From an uncultured Desulfofustis sp. (GTDB lineage Bacteria > Desulfobacterota > Desulfobulbia > Desulfobulbales > Desulfocapsaceae): DNA of 35,672 bases. Positions 1-7,197 of this stretch are shown piece by piece; within the stretch, counting starts at the first letter, position 1, and each line of letters starts with the position of its first letter. The position numbers and the translations under genes were made by a program. The stretch is taken from assembly GCA_905479735.1 (NCBI GenBank), contig CAJQNS010000171.1, positions 1 through 35,672 on the forward strand. Reading direction: 5' to 3'. A model generated the notes under the pieces. It was not told the DNA's origin and did no database searches. It saw only the letters and a list, made by a program, of their open reading frames with translations.

Positions 1-305
<305 letters not shown>

Positions 306-310
306 AGGCG

Positions 311-2032
311 TCAATCGCCAGCTTCTGACTCCTGAGGCAGTATCAGCGTAAAGCTGGCACCTCCCATTTCTGATTTTTCAACGGCAATCGATCCGTTGTG
401 AGCTTCTATCACCTGGTTGGCAATGGCCAGCCCCAGACCGGTACCATCGGCTCTTGTGGTAAAAAAGGGTTCAAAGATTTTCTGAACCTCCCCTGGCTCT
501 ATGCCGGGACCGTTATCGCTGATTTTGATCAAACAGAGTTCCTGGTTGTCTACCGCACAGATGATGCTGCCGCTCAGTTCCAGCTTTTCGTTTCCTTCAG
601 GACAGAAGGACAGAGCGTTCTGGAGCAGTTGGCCGATAACCCCAAAGAGCTGTTTTTCATCTCCCCAGACTCGAAACTTGGGATCGATCTGTACATCGAC
701 GCTGCAGGTTGCGGGCCATTTCTGGTCTGCCCGGCAGACCTGAAGTATTTCCTCTACGCAGGGCCGAAGCAGGAACCAGTCCTGTTTGATGTTCTCCGGC
801 CGGGCAAATTTCAGGAAATTTGTAATGGTATTGGCGAGCCGGTCCGATTCCCGAAGAATGATTTTGGTTAGTTCATAATTTTGGGGCTCGGAACTGCCCG
901 CTGAGCCTAATTCATCGGCAAGCACCTGAGCAGAGCCGGAAATTGCCGCCAGAGGGTTTCTGATGTCATGGGCGATGGAGGCACTCATCATGCCGATTGC
1001 TGCCAGTTTTTCCGCCTGTCTCATCTGGTTTTCCAGACGTTCAATCTCGCCGATATCTTTAAGGGTAATAATGGTCACATCCTCCTCTTGGGAGTCCTTG
1101 CCTTCAAGGTCTTCTTCATTAGAGGAGTGGAGCTGTGTCAGGGCGTAACCGAGTCTGAGAGTCTGGTTATCCTGGCGTTCAAAAAGACAGGCATTTCGAG
1201 TGGCAAGGCTGGCCGGATCAATGCCCGGAAAAATGGAACTCAGCTCTTTGCCTATTAGTTCCGCCGGCGGTTGTCCGGTAATGTCGATGGTCGCATTGTT
1301 GGCTGAGGTGATGATACCTTCCCCGTTGATGGTGACGATACCGGTGGTGATATTATCAAAAATTTTCTTATAGAGAAGTGACAATCGGTCGAAATCATAT
1401 TTTGTGCTCGACAATTCTCTGGTAGTAGAACGCAGCATGGTGCCGAACATGGCGCTGATGAAAGCACCGAGGAAAAAAGTTAGCCCCATGGTGCCGAATT
1501 GACGAATATTGTTGAACAGGGCAACCTTTTCGTAGAATTTTGAGACCAGAACATAGTCGGGCAGGTAGCCGAAATTTTCGAGTAGTAGAATGATTGCGAA
1601 AAGAAACGTCGAGGCTGCGGCGCCAATGAGTCCACCTTTAAGGGGAATAAGCAGGCCACCTGAAATGATCGGAAAAAAATAGACCGATGAGAAAATGGAG
1701 AGTGAACCGCCGGTCAAATAGATCAGCATCGAGGCGAAAACCACATCAAATAAGGTCTGGATAAAACCGAAACGACGATATTCGCTGTCGAGATGCAGCA
1801 GCGTGAAGGCAGATACGATGGTTGACAGGTAGACAATCAGGGTGAAAAGAACGAGCAGGCTCGGCGGCATGACGATAGCTTCGAACCGTTCATCGAGCAT
1901 GATGAGGCTGATTACTGATATCAGCGTATACAAAACTATGCGCAGGAGAAGCAGCCAGAACAGTTGACGCTTTAGAAGGTCGCCAAGTGAAGTGGGGAAC
2001 AGCTGTGCCTCGGGAATCCCGTTGATTTTCAT
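311..2032 (-). CDS. PilS-like membrane sensor histidine kinase (6 TM, PAS, HisKA, HATPase)
   Basis: A 573-residue sensor kinase. About six hydrophobic helices lie in residues 23-200 with very short loops, so there is no large periplasmic sensor domain. A PAS-type region follows (about 222-330), then the HisKA helix with phospho-acceptor His355 in SIAHDIRNPLAAI, the N box around Asn472, the G1 box DNGPG at 506-510 and the G2 box GTGLGLAI at 530-537. All catalytic boxes are intact. The gene lies 3 bases downstream of the sigma-54 response regulator and is surely co-transcribed with it. The six-helix plus PAS layout and the regulator type are those of PilS/PilR, but no pilus genes are visible, so the stimulus and target are unknown. 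NtrB-like or ZraS-like roles remain possible. Confidence 0.9.
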   Translation of the reverse strand: MKINGIPEAQLFPTSLGDLLKRQLFWLLLLRIVLYTLISVISLIMLDERFEAIVMPPSLLVLFTLIVYLSTIVSAFTLLHLDSEYRRFGFIQTLFDVVFASMLIYLTGGSLSIFSSVYFFPIISGGLLIPLKGGLIGAAASTFLFAIILLLENFGYLPDYVLVSKFYEKVALFNNIRQFGTMGLTFFLGAFISAMFGTMLRSTTRELSSTKYDFDRLSLLYKKIFDNITTGIVTINGEGIITSANNATIDITGQPPAELIGKELSSIFPGIDPASLATRNACLFERQDNQTLRLGYALTQLHSSNEEDLEGKDSQEEDVTIITLKDIGEIERLENQMRQAEKLAAIGMMSASIAHDIRNPLAAISGSAQVLADELGSAGSSEPQNYELTKIILRESDRLANTITNFLKFARPENIKQDWFLLRPCVEEILQVCRADQKWPATCSVDVQIDPKFRVWGDEKQLFGVIGQLLQNALSFCPEGNEKLELSGSIICAVDNQELCLIKISDNGPGIEPGEVQKIFEPFFTTRADGTGLGLAIANQVIEAHNGSIAVEKSEMGGASFTLILPQESEAGD

Positions 2033-2035
2033 GAT

Positions 2036-3406
2036 CTACAGGTCATATTTCTTGGTCTTGTAGCGCAGTGACCTGAAACTGACCTTGAGTAGTTCCGCTG
2101 CTTTTGTTTTTGAATTTCCGGCCTTTTCAAGGGCATGGGAAATCAATGTTTTTTCCAGATCGGCCACCACCGCATCAAGGCCGCGCTCGAACAGCTCCTC
2201 TTCGTCGTGGGCGGCAACAAAGGCACTGTCTGTGAAGGCGTCCGCCTTTTTGTTTCGCAGCGGCCCGCTCAGGGAAAGGTTTTCCGGCAATATAATACTG
2301 GAGGTCTCCAGAGCTACCCCCCGTTCTATGATGTTCTCCAGTTCCCTTACATTGCCGGGAAAATCGTACCCCATCAAAACTTCGAGGGCGTATGAGGAGA
2401 TTTCGCTGATCTCCTTGCCGAGCATGATCGAGTATTTTTTCAGAAAATGTTCTACCAGAAGAGGAATGTCGCTCTTTCTCTCTCTCAAGGAGGGTACTCG
2501 TATAGGAACCACTGCCAGCCGGTAAAAAAGGTCTTCGCGGAAACGGCCGGCCTGTATCTCTTCTTCCAGAATCCTGTTGGTGGCGGCGATGATTCTGACT
2601 TCAATCGGTAAATGTTTGGTACCTCCCACCGGTTTTACTTCTCTTTCCTGCAGCACACGCAACAATTTGGTCTGGATTATCGGGGTCAGTTCACCTATTT
2701 CGTCTAAAAAAGCAGTGCCGCTGTCAGCCTCCTTAAAGAGTCCCGTCTTGTCGTTGATGGCCCCGGTAAATGATCCTTTGACATGACCGAACAATTCGCT
2801 TTCCATCAGCTCTTCAGGAATGGCACTGCAGGTGATAGGCACGAACGGATGAGCATCGACTTTGCTCCTTTTGTGTATAGCCTGGGCCACCAATTCCTTG
2901 CCGGTGCCGGATTCACCATAGATAAGCACGTTGGCCGGGGACGGTGCTATCCGGTTGATCATATCGAAGATTTTCTGCATCTCCTTGCTTTCGCCGATGA
3001 TTTCAGGAAAAAGCTCTGCGGCCTGCTGCAGTTTTAGGGTAGATTCGACCCTATTGGTTGCCGTATAGATGACCGATTTTATCTCGTCGACATTAAAGGG
3101 TTTGGAGATATAGTCGTAAGCCCCGCTTTTCATGGCCTGGACTGCGTCATTTGGCGAGGCGAAAGCGGTGATCATAATGACCGGGATATCATCCGTTTCA
3201 TCCTTCACCTTGGCGAGCAGCTCAAGTCCGCCCATACCGGGCATTCTAATGTCGCTGATGACGAGGTCCACACGGTTTTTACCAAGTGCTGTCATGGCCT
3301 GGTTGCCATCGCCGGCGACAATGACTTCGTAACCTTCCTTGGTAAGCAGGATCTTGAGAAAATCCCGCATCGATTTTTCATCATCGACAATCAGAATTGT
3401 GGTCAT
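2036..3406 (-). CDS. Sigma-54-dependent NtrC-family response regulator (PilR-like)
   Basis: A 456-residue activator of RpoN-dependent promoters. The receiver domain (1-120) carries Asp8/Asp9, phospho-acceptor Asp52 in SDIRMPGMGG and Lys102. The AAA+ domain (about 135-370) has Walker A GESGTGKE at 164-171, the sigma-54 contact loop as GSFTGA at 211-216 (consensus GAFTGA, one conservative change), Walker B GTAFLDEIGEL at 230-240 and an arginine-finger region around FREDLFYRL. A Fis-type helix-turn-helix occupies about 420-454. It is the first gene of a two-gene operon with the histidine kinase. A sigma70-like promoter and a short dyad lie upstream. The likely partner is the adjacent kinase; the regulon cannot be read from this window. 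Confidence 0.93.
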   Translation of the reverse strand: MTTILIVDDEKSMRDFLKILLTKEGYEVIVAGDGNQAMTALGKNRVDLVISDIRMPGMGGLELLAKVKDETDDIPVIMITAFASPNDAVQAMKSGAYDYISKPFNVDEIKSVIYTATNRVESTLKLQQAAELFPEIIGESKEMQKIFDMINRIAPSPANVLIYGESGTGKELVAQAIHKRSKVDAHPFVPITCSAIPEELMESELFGHVKGSFTGAINDKTGLFKEADSGTAFLDEIGELTPIIQTKLLRVLQEREVKPVGGTKHLPIEVRIIAATNRILEEEIQAGRFREDLFYRLAVVPIRVPSLRERKSDIPLLVEHFLKKYSIMLGKEISEISSYALEVLMGYDFPGNVRELENIIERGVALETSSIILPENLSLSGPLRNKKADAFTDSAFVAAHDEEELFERGLDAVVADLEKTLISHALEKAGNSKTKAAELLKVSFRSLRYKTKKYDL

Positions 3407-3463
3407 GCGCTCTATTCCGGATCAGAAGTAAGAAAAGTAAAAAATCACAATGAAGATTATGCT

Positions 3464-3493
3464 ATTCTATCTCATTAAAAAAAAAGAAGTCAA
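3464..3493 (-). promoter_or_regulatory. Putative sigma70 promoter for the response regulator/kinase operon
   Basis: On the minus strand, TTGACT (3493-3488) and TAGAAT (3469-3464) are separated by 18 bases that include a T-rich tract. Each hexamer matches 5 of 6 consensus positions. The predicted start of transcription would be about 50 bases ahead of the regulator's ATG at 3406. This is sequence evidence only. Confidence 0.55.
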
Positions 3494-3499
3494 TTATCT

Positions 3500-3520
3500 T
3501 AAATACTTTTGCAGTATTTA
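3500..3520. promoter_or_regulatory. 8-bp dyad upstream of the regulator promoter
   Basis: TAAATACT (3500-3507) and AGTATTTA (3513-3520) form a perfect 8-bp inverted repeat around a 5-base centre. It sits immediately upstream of the -35 hexamer of the putative regulator promoter, where an activator or autoregulator would bind. It could equally be a small AT-rich hairpin with no function. Confidence 0.35.
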
Positions 3521-3532
3521 GCCATTAAAATG

Positions 3533-3608
3533 AGGATCTGTAGAACTGGGTACTCAGTTTGGGCCCAACCGTTCTGAAAATATCTGAGTGGGCTGCTCGG
3601 GAGATCCT
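3533..3608. repeat. Nested inverted repeats in the regulator/tatC intergenic region
   Basis: AGGATCT (3533-3539) pairs with AGATCCT (3602-3608), and inside it ACTCAG (3552-3557) pairs with CTGAGT (3584-3589). The spacers between outer and inner stems are 12 bases on each side. A 10-bp perfect palindrome TTGGGCCCAA (3559-3568) lies within the loop. No ORF of convincing quality crosses it. It may be the edge of another structured repeat or a leader hairpin; function unknown. Confidence 0.35.
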
Positions 3609-3674
3609 ATATTGCAAAAAGGCGTGGCAGATGGTATTCAGGGCTTTGCCAATTCGCCATCCGTCGTAACCATA

Positions 3675-3811
3675 CATAACGACATAAGTTCAAGGCGGCC
3701 ATCGAGGCAAGGCACGAGCGAGGAGCCGGTGGAGCAGCCTGTTAGCGCTGTGAGCAGGCACCGCAGAGAGTAACGCCGCCTGGTGGGATGGATTGGACTT
3801 ATGTCGTTATG
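3675..3811. repeat. 137-bp MITE-like element with 15-bp terminal inverted repeats and flanking TA
   Basis: CATAACGACATAAGT (3675-3689) is perfectly inverted at 3797-3811. Both ends are flanked by TA (3673-3674 and 3812-3813), as expected for a TA target duplication of the IS630/Tc1-mariner type; because TA is palindromic, this also extends the match to 17 bp. The interior holds further nested stems: AGGCGGC/GCCGCCT (3693-3699 with 3775-3781), CGGTG/CACCG (3727-3731 with 3759-3763) and GCCTG/CAGGC (3737-3741 with 3755-3759). No transposase is encoded, so it would be non-autonomous. It ends 20 bases before the tatC ATG. The family assignment is an inference from end structure; a structured regulatory leader is the alternative. 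Confidence 0.6.
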
Positions 3812-3831
3812 TAGATAACTATTTGATCCAG

Positions 3832-4592
3832 ATGAACGACGCCCAAAGTAATTTTGAAGATCAGCCCCTCACCGAACATCTGCGCGAACTGCGGAGCTGC
3901 CTGATCTATTCCTTTGCCGCAATATTCATTGGCTTCTGTCTTTCCTACGTGGTCATCAGACCGATCGGAACCTGGTTCTTCAAACCGCTCACCGAAGTAT
4001 TGCCCGAAGGCACCAGCCTGATCTTCACCTCATATCAAGAAGGGTTTTTTTTTATCTAAAACTCGCCCTGGTCTGTGGTATCATCCTTGCCAGCCCGATG
4101 ATTTTCTATCAGATCTGGAGGTTCATTGCACCGGGTCTGTATCGTCATGAACGGCGCGTTATTCTGCCGTTTACGGTGATTTCCACAGTCTTTTTCATTT
4201 CCGGGACCGCTTTCGGTTATTTCATAGTATTTCCTCCTGCCTTCAAATTTCTGGTCGGCTATAACAATGAATTTCTCACTTCTCTGCCGGCAATAAGTGA
4301 GTATTTTTCACTGGCCTTGAGGCTATTGATCGCCTTCGGCATTATTTTCGAGATGCCGGTCATGATGGTCTTTCTGGCCAAGGCTGGCCTGGTATCGGTT
4401 TCGTTTCTCAACAAACATAGAAAATATGCCATTCTGCTCAATTTCATCATCGCTGCCGTTCTTACGCCAACGCCTGATATCGTCAATCAGATGATGATGG
4501 GCATCCCACTGCTGGTACTCTACGAGGTCAGTGTCCTGGCTGTCTGGTTCTTCGGCAGAAAACCTTTTTCCGGCTTTGATGAAAAGGTCTGA
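3832..4592 (+). pseudogene. tatC: Twin-arginine translocase subunit TatC, interrupted by one frameshift at a T9 run
   Basis: TatC is the multispanning inner-membrane receptor that binds twin-arginine signal peptides of folded exported proteins. The first segment (ATG 3832 to stop TAA 4057-4059) has the family start LTEHLRELR, and the second, in the -1 frame, continues YLKLALVCGIILASPMIFYQ, IWRFIAPGLYRHER, IFEMP, LTPTPD and the final LYE region, ending TGA 4590-4592. Reading one extra T at 4045-4053 joins them into a ~253-residue protein of normal TatC length with no other damage. This suggests a recent single-base deletion, a sequencing error, or slippage-dependent expression. A TTG 39 bases upstream lies partly within the inverted repeat, so I prefer ATG 3832, although no good Shine-Dalgarno precedes it. 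No tatA/tatB is adjacent. Confidence 0.85.
4042..4059 (+). other. Slippery T9 run and immediate stop in tatC
   Basis: GGG (4042-4044) is followed by nine T (4045-4053), ATC and the in-frame stop TAA (4057-4059). The run contains a U UUU UUU heptamer compatible with -1 ribosomal slippage. Nine U is also long enough for RNA polymerase slippage, and adding a single U restores the TatC frame. No downstream pseudoknot was identified. Confidence 0.6.
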
Positions 4593-4776
4593 ATCGTCAG
4601 GGGCTGAACTGGATTTTTCCCCGTTGTGCATTATTAAATAAAAACCGTCTGCAGATTTGATTTACTGACACTGTTACTTCGTCTGCGGTGCCACTTTGAT
4701 AGCGACAGTATACAATGCCGGCCAAGGGGCTGCCGATTGATTTTAAGATTTACAATACAACGAGGGGGAATATATT

Positions 4777-6048
4777 ATGGGCTCGGATACTCTGTTTGAG
4801 AAGGCGCTGGAGGTCGGCAGACCGCCGAATGTGAGAAAACTGTTTCCTCATTCGAGAGGACTGCTGGTAAGCGGCAAGGTGGTAAACAGAGCTCTCGCCA
4901 AGAAAGGCCAGGCCATGACCATGGCGGCAAACGGGAGAAACTATTTTGTCATCCAGGGGGCCCTGCTTGCCGCCCAGCGCGCCAATGCAGCACTGATCGT
5001 GGAAATTGCCAAATCGGAATCAAATTATTGTCCGGTCAATTTCTGGAATATCGCCCGCTTGGTAGATTCGGCCTGTAATCACCTGGGGATAACCATCCCG
5101 GTGGCTGTGCATGCCGATCATTACGGCCTTAAGACAGAAGCCGACGTAACCACCGCCAAAGTTGAGATACCAACCATCTTCGAAGCTGGTATTACCTCCA
5201 TTGCCGTCGATGCTTCCCATATGCCAGATGATCTCAACCTGCTGGCCAACCTGGAACTCAACTCGTACATTCCAATCTGGGCCGGACTGGAAACTGAAGT
5301 TGGAGAAATTAAAGGTAATCAGGGGTTGTCCACCGTTGACGACGCCAGTTTCCTGATTGGTGGTCTCAATGCCCATGACATATTCCCTGACTGGATTGCC
5401 CTTAACAACGGTTCTGCCCATGGCATAGAGGCAAGCGGAGAGGGGATTCAAGTGGAACTGACAGCCCGGATTCATGAACATCTGGCAGCCTATAAGGTTT
5501 CCGGTGCACAGCATGGTACTTCCGGGAACAGTTCCGAGAAACTTCGCCAGATCGCCTCCCAAACCACAACCACTAAAGCCAATGTGGCCACCGCCCTGCA
5601 GATGGTATCCTGGGGGGTTGAGGTCAATGATAATGGCAATGCCATCACCGACAGCGACGGCAACTTCAAGAAAGTGGAAGGTGAGGGGGTCACCGAGGAA
5701 CTCTGGCTGCGGATGGTCTCATTTGCTCAGCAAAATGGCTGGAGCGGCGGTAATTATAAAAATCTCAACCTGCCAGTGGATAATTGGCTGATGGCTCAAC
5801 CCCAGGAAGTCCGTGAACGGATGATCAAGCGTGTGGAAGAGTTTACCTATTCAATGCTGGTCGATGTTTTCAATGCCGCAGATACCGCCCCGCTGGCCAT
5901 GGAGTTGCTGGTCCAGGCCGGTTCCCATGATATTGGAGCCGAGGCCTCACGCATCGAAGATCCGGCGGACTGGACCAGAGAGAAGATCATTGCTCGGGCC
6001 CAGACCCTTGATGTTGACAAGGGGCCGGAAGGCGATTTCGACGATTGA
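4777..6048 (+). CDS. Atypical class II fructose-bisphosphate aldolase-family protein
   Basis: A 423-residue member of the zinc-dependent class II aldolase superfamily, whose usual reaction is reversible cleavage of fructose-1,6-bisphosphate to DHAP and glyceraldehyde-3-phosphate. The zinc and catalytic motifs are recognisable but altered: HADHYG (Asp114, His115) for the usual HxDH, VDASHMP near 144-150 for DGSHLP, LETEVGEIKGNQG from 171, NNGSAHG with His215, and GAQHGTSG with His246 for HGGSG, then KANVATAL with Asn269. All three expected His ligands are present. The protein is longer than the common 280-360 residues, with an extended C-terminal half. A strong Shine-Dalgarno (GAGGGGG) precedes ATG 4777. 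The substrate may not be fructose-1,6-bisphosphate. The epimerase gene follows in the same direction after 82 bases. Confidence 0.8.
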   Translation: MGSDTLFEKALEVGRPPNVRKLFPHSRGLLVSGKVVNRALAKKGQAMTMAANGRNYFVIQGALLAAQRANAALIVEIAKSESNYCPVNFWNIARLVDSACNHLGITIPVAVHADHYGLKTEADVTTAKVEIPTIFEAGITSIAVDASHMPDDLNLLANLELNSYIPIWAGLETEVGEIKGNQGLSTVDDASFLIGGLNAHDIFPDWIALNNGSAHGIEASGEGIQVELTARIHEHLAAYKVSGAQHGTSGNSSEKLRQIASQTTTTKANVATALQMVSWGVEVNDNGNAITDSDGNFKKVEGEGVTEELWLRMVSFAQQNGWSGGNYKNLNLPVDNWLMAQPQEVRERMIKRVEEFTYSMLVDVFNAADTAPLAMELLVQAGSHDIGAEASRIEDPADWTREKIIARAQTLDVDKGPEGDFDD

Positions 6049-6130
6049 TTTTCCCTCAGGCAAGCAATGTATTTTCTCCTGATTGACTGATATCAGGGGA
6101 CTTTCTAATTTACCTCTACCAGGATTCTCT

Positions 6131-7147
6131 ATGCATACCATTCTTGTCACCGGTGCGGCCGGCTTCATCGGCGCCCACCTGAGCCAACGTCTGACCGGCC
6201 AGGGCCTTAAGGTTGTCGGGTTGGACAACTTGAACGACTACTATGATCCACAGCTGAAGATAGATCGCCTGGAGGCCCTTGCGGCCGGTGACAATTTTGT
6301 TCACGAAAACCTCGATCTAAGCAGCCGCGAGGATATGGAAGAGCTGTTTAAGAAATACTCCTTCGATGCAGTGGTCAATCTTGCCGCCCAGGCTGGAGTG
6401 AGGTACTCGCTGATTAACCCCCACTCGTATGTCGATACCAACCTGGTAGGTTTCGTCAATATTCTGGAAGGCTGCCGTCACAGCGGAGTCAAGCATCTGG
6501 TTTATGCCTCATCCAGCTCTGTTTACGGAGCCAACACCAACATGCCGTTTTCCGTCCACGACAACGTCGACCATCCGGTATCGCTTTATGCAGCCTCGAA
6601 AAAGGCAAATGAATTGATGGCTCACACCTATAGTCATCTCTATAATCTGCCAACCACCGGCCTCAGGTTTTTTACTGTCTATGGTCCCTGGGGAAGGCCG
6701 GATATGGCTCTTTTTATGTTCACCAAAGCTATGCTGGCGGGCGAACCGATAAATGTTTTTAATCATGGCAAAATGGAACGTGACTTCACCTATATCGACG
6801 ACATAGTTGAGGGTGTTTGCAGGGTGATTTTTAAGGTTCCGGAAGCCGATCCGGAATGGTCAGGATTGGTGCCGGACCCGGCCACCTCCTATTGTCCTTA
6901 TCGGGTGTACAATATCGGCAACAACAACAAGGAGCAGCTGCTGCGCTATATAGAAGTGCTGGAAGACTGTCTTGGTGTCAAAGCGCAGAAAAAGCTGCTT
7001 GATATGCAGCCGGGAGACGTGCCGGCAACCTTTGCCGATGTGGACGATCTGGTGCGTGATCTGGACTATCGTCCAGGCACAACCCTGGAATTTGGTGTGG
7101 CCCGGTTCGTCGACTGGTATAAAGACTATTTCAACTTAAACACCTGA
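6131..7147 (+). CDS. NAD-dependent epimerase, UDP-glucuronate 4-epimerase-like
   Basis: A 338-residue extended short-chain dehydrogenase/reductase that probably interconverts UDP-glucuronate and UDP-galacturonate for surface polysaccharide. The Rossmann motif GAAGFIG is at 8-14, followed by LDNLNDYYDPQLKIDRL (31-47), a signature of the UDP-glucuronate epimerase group. The Ser-rich strand YASSSSVYG (125-133) and the catalytic Tyr153/Lys157 in SLYAASKK are intact, as is DFTYIDDIVEG. ATG 6131 is preferred over an in-frame TTG at 6083 because AGGA lies 7 bases ahead and the Rossmann fold begins at once. It follows the aldolase-like gene and ends tail-to-tail with dxs. No other polysaccharide genes are visible here. 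Confidence 0.85.
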   Translation: MHTILVTGAAGFIGAHLSQRLTGQGLKVVGLDNLNDYYDPQLKIDRLEALAAGDNFVHENLDLSSREDMEELFKKYSFDAVVNLAAQAGVRYSLINPHSYVDTNLVGFVNILEGCRHSGVKHLVYASSSSVYGANTNMPFSVHDNVDHPVSLYAASKKANELMAHTYSHLYNLPTTGLRFFTVYGPWGRPDMALFMFTKAMLAGEPINVFNHGKMERDFTYIDDIVEGVCRVIFKVPEADPEWSGLVPDPATSYCPYRVYNIGNNNKEQLLRYIEVLEDCLGVKAQKKLLDMQPGDVPATFADVDDLVRDLDYRPGTTLEFGVARFVDWYKDYFNLNT

Positions 7148-7197
7148 GTCCACCGTAAAAGAATACCCCAGTAGAGATTGCCCCGCTAGACGGTTGG

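Noticed and set aside
311-3406. Assigning the pair firmly as pilS/pilR
   Set aside because: Domain layout fits, but no type IV pilus gene is in the window, so gene symbols were withheld.
3588-3773. 61-codon plus-strand ORF in the intergenic region before tatC
   Set aside because: It runs through the inverted-repeat element and has no protein-like composition or RBS.
3673-3813. Integron attC site
   Set aside because: The ends do not match the RYYYAAC/GTTRRRY core sites and there is no integrase or cassette array nearby; a TA-flanked MITE fits better.
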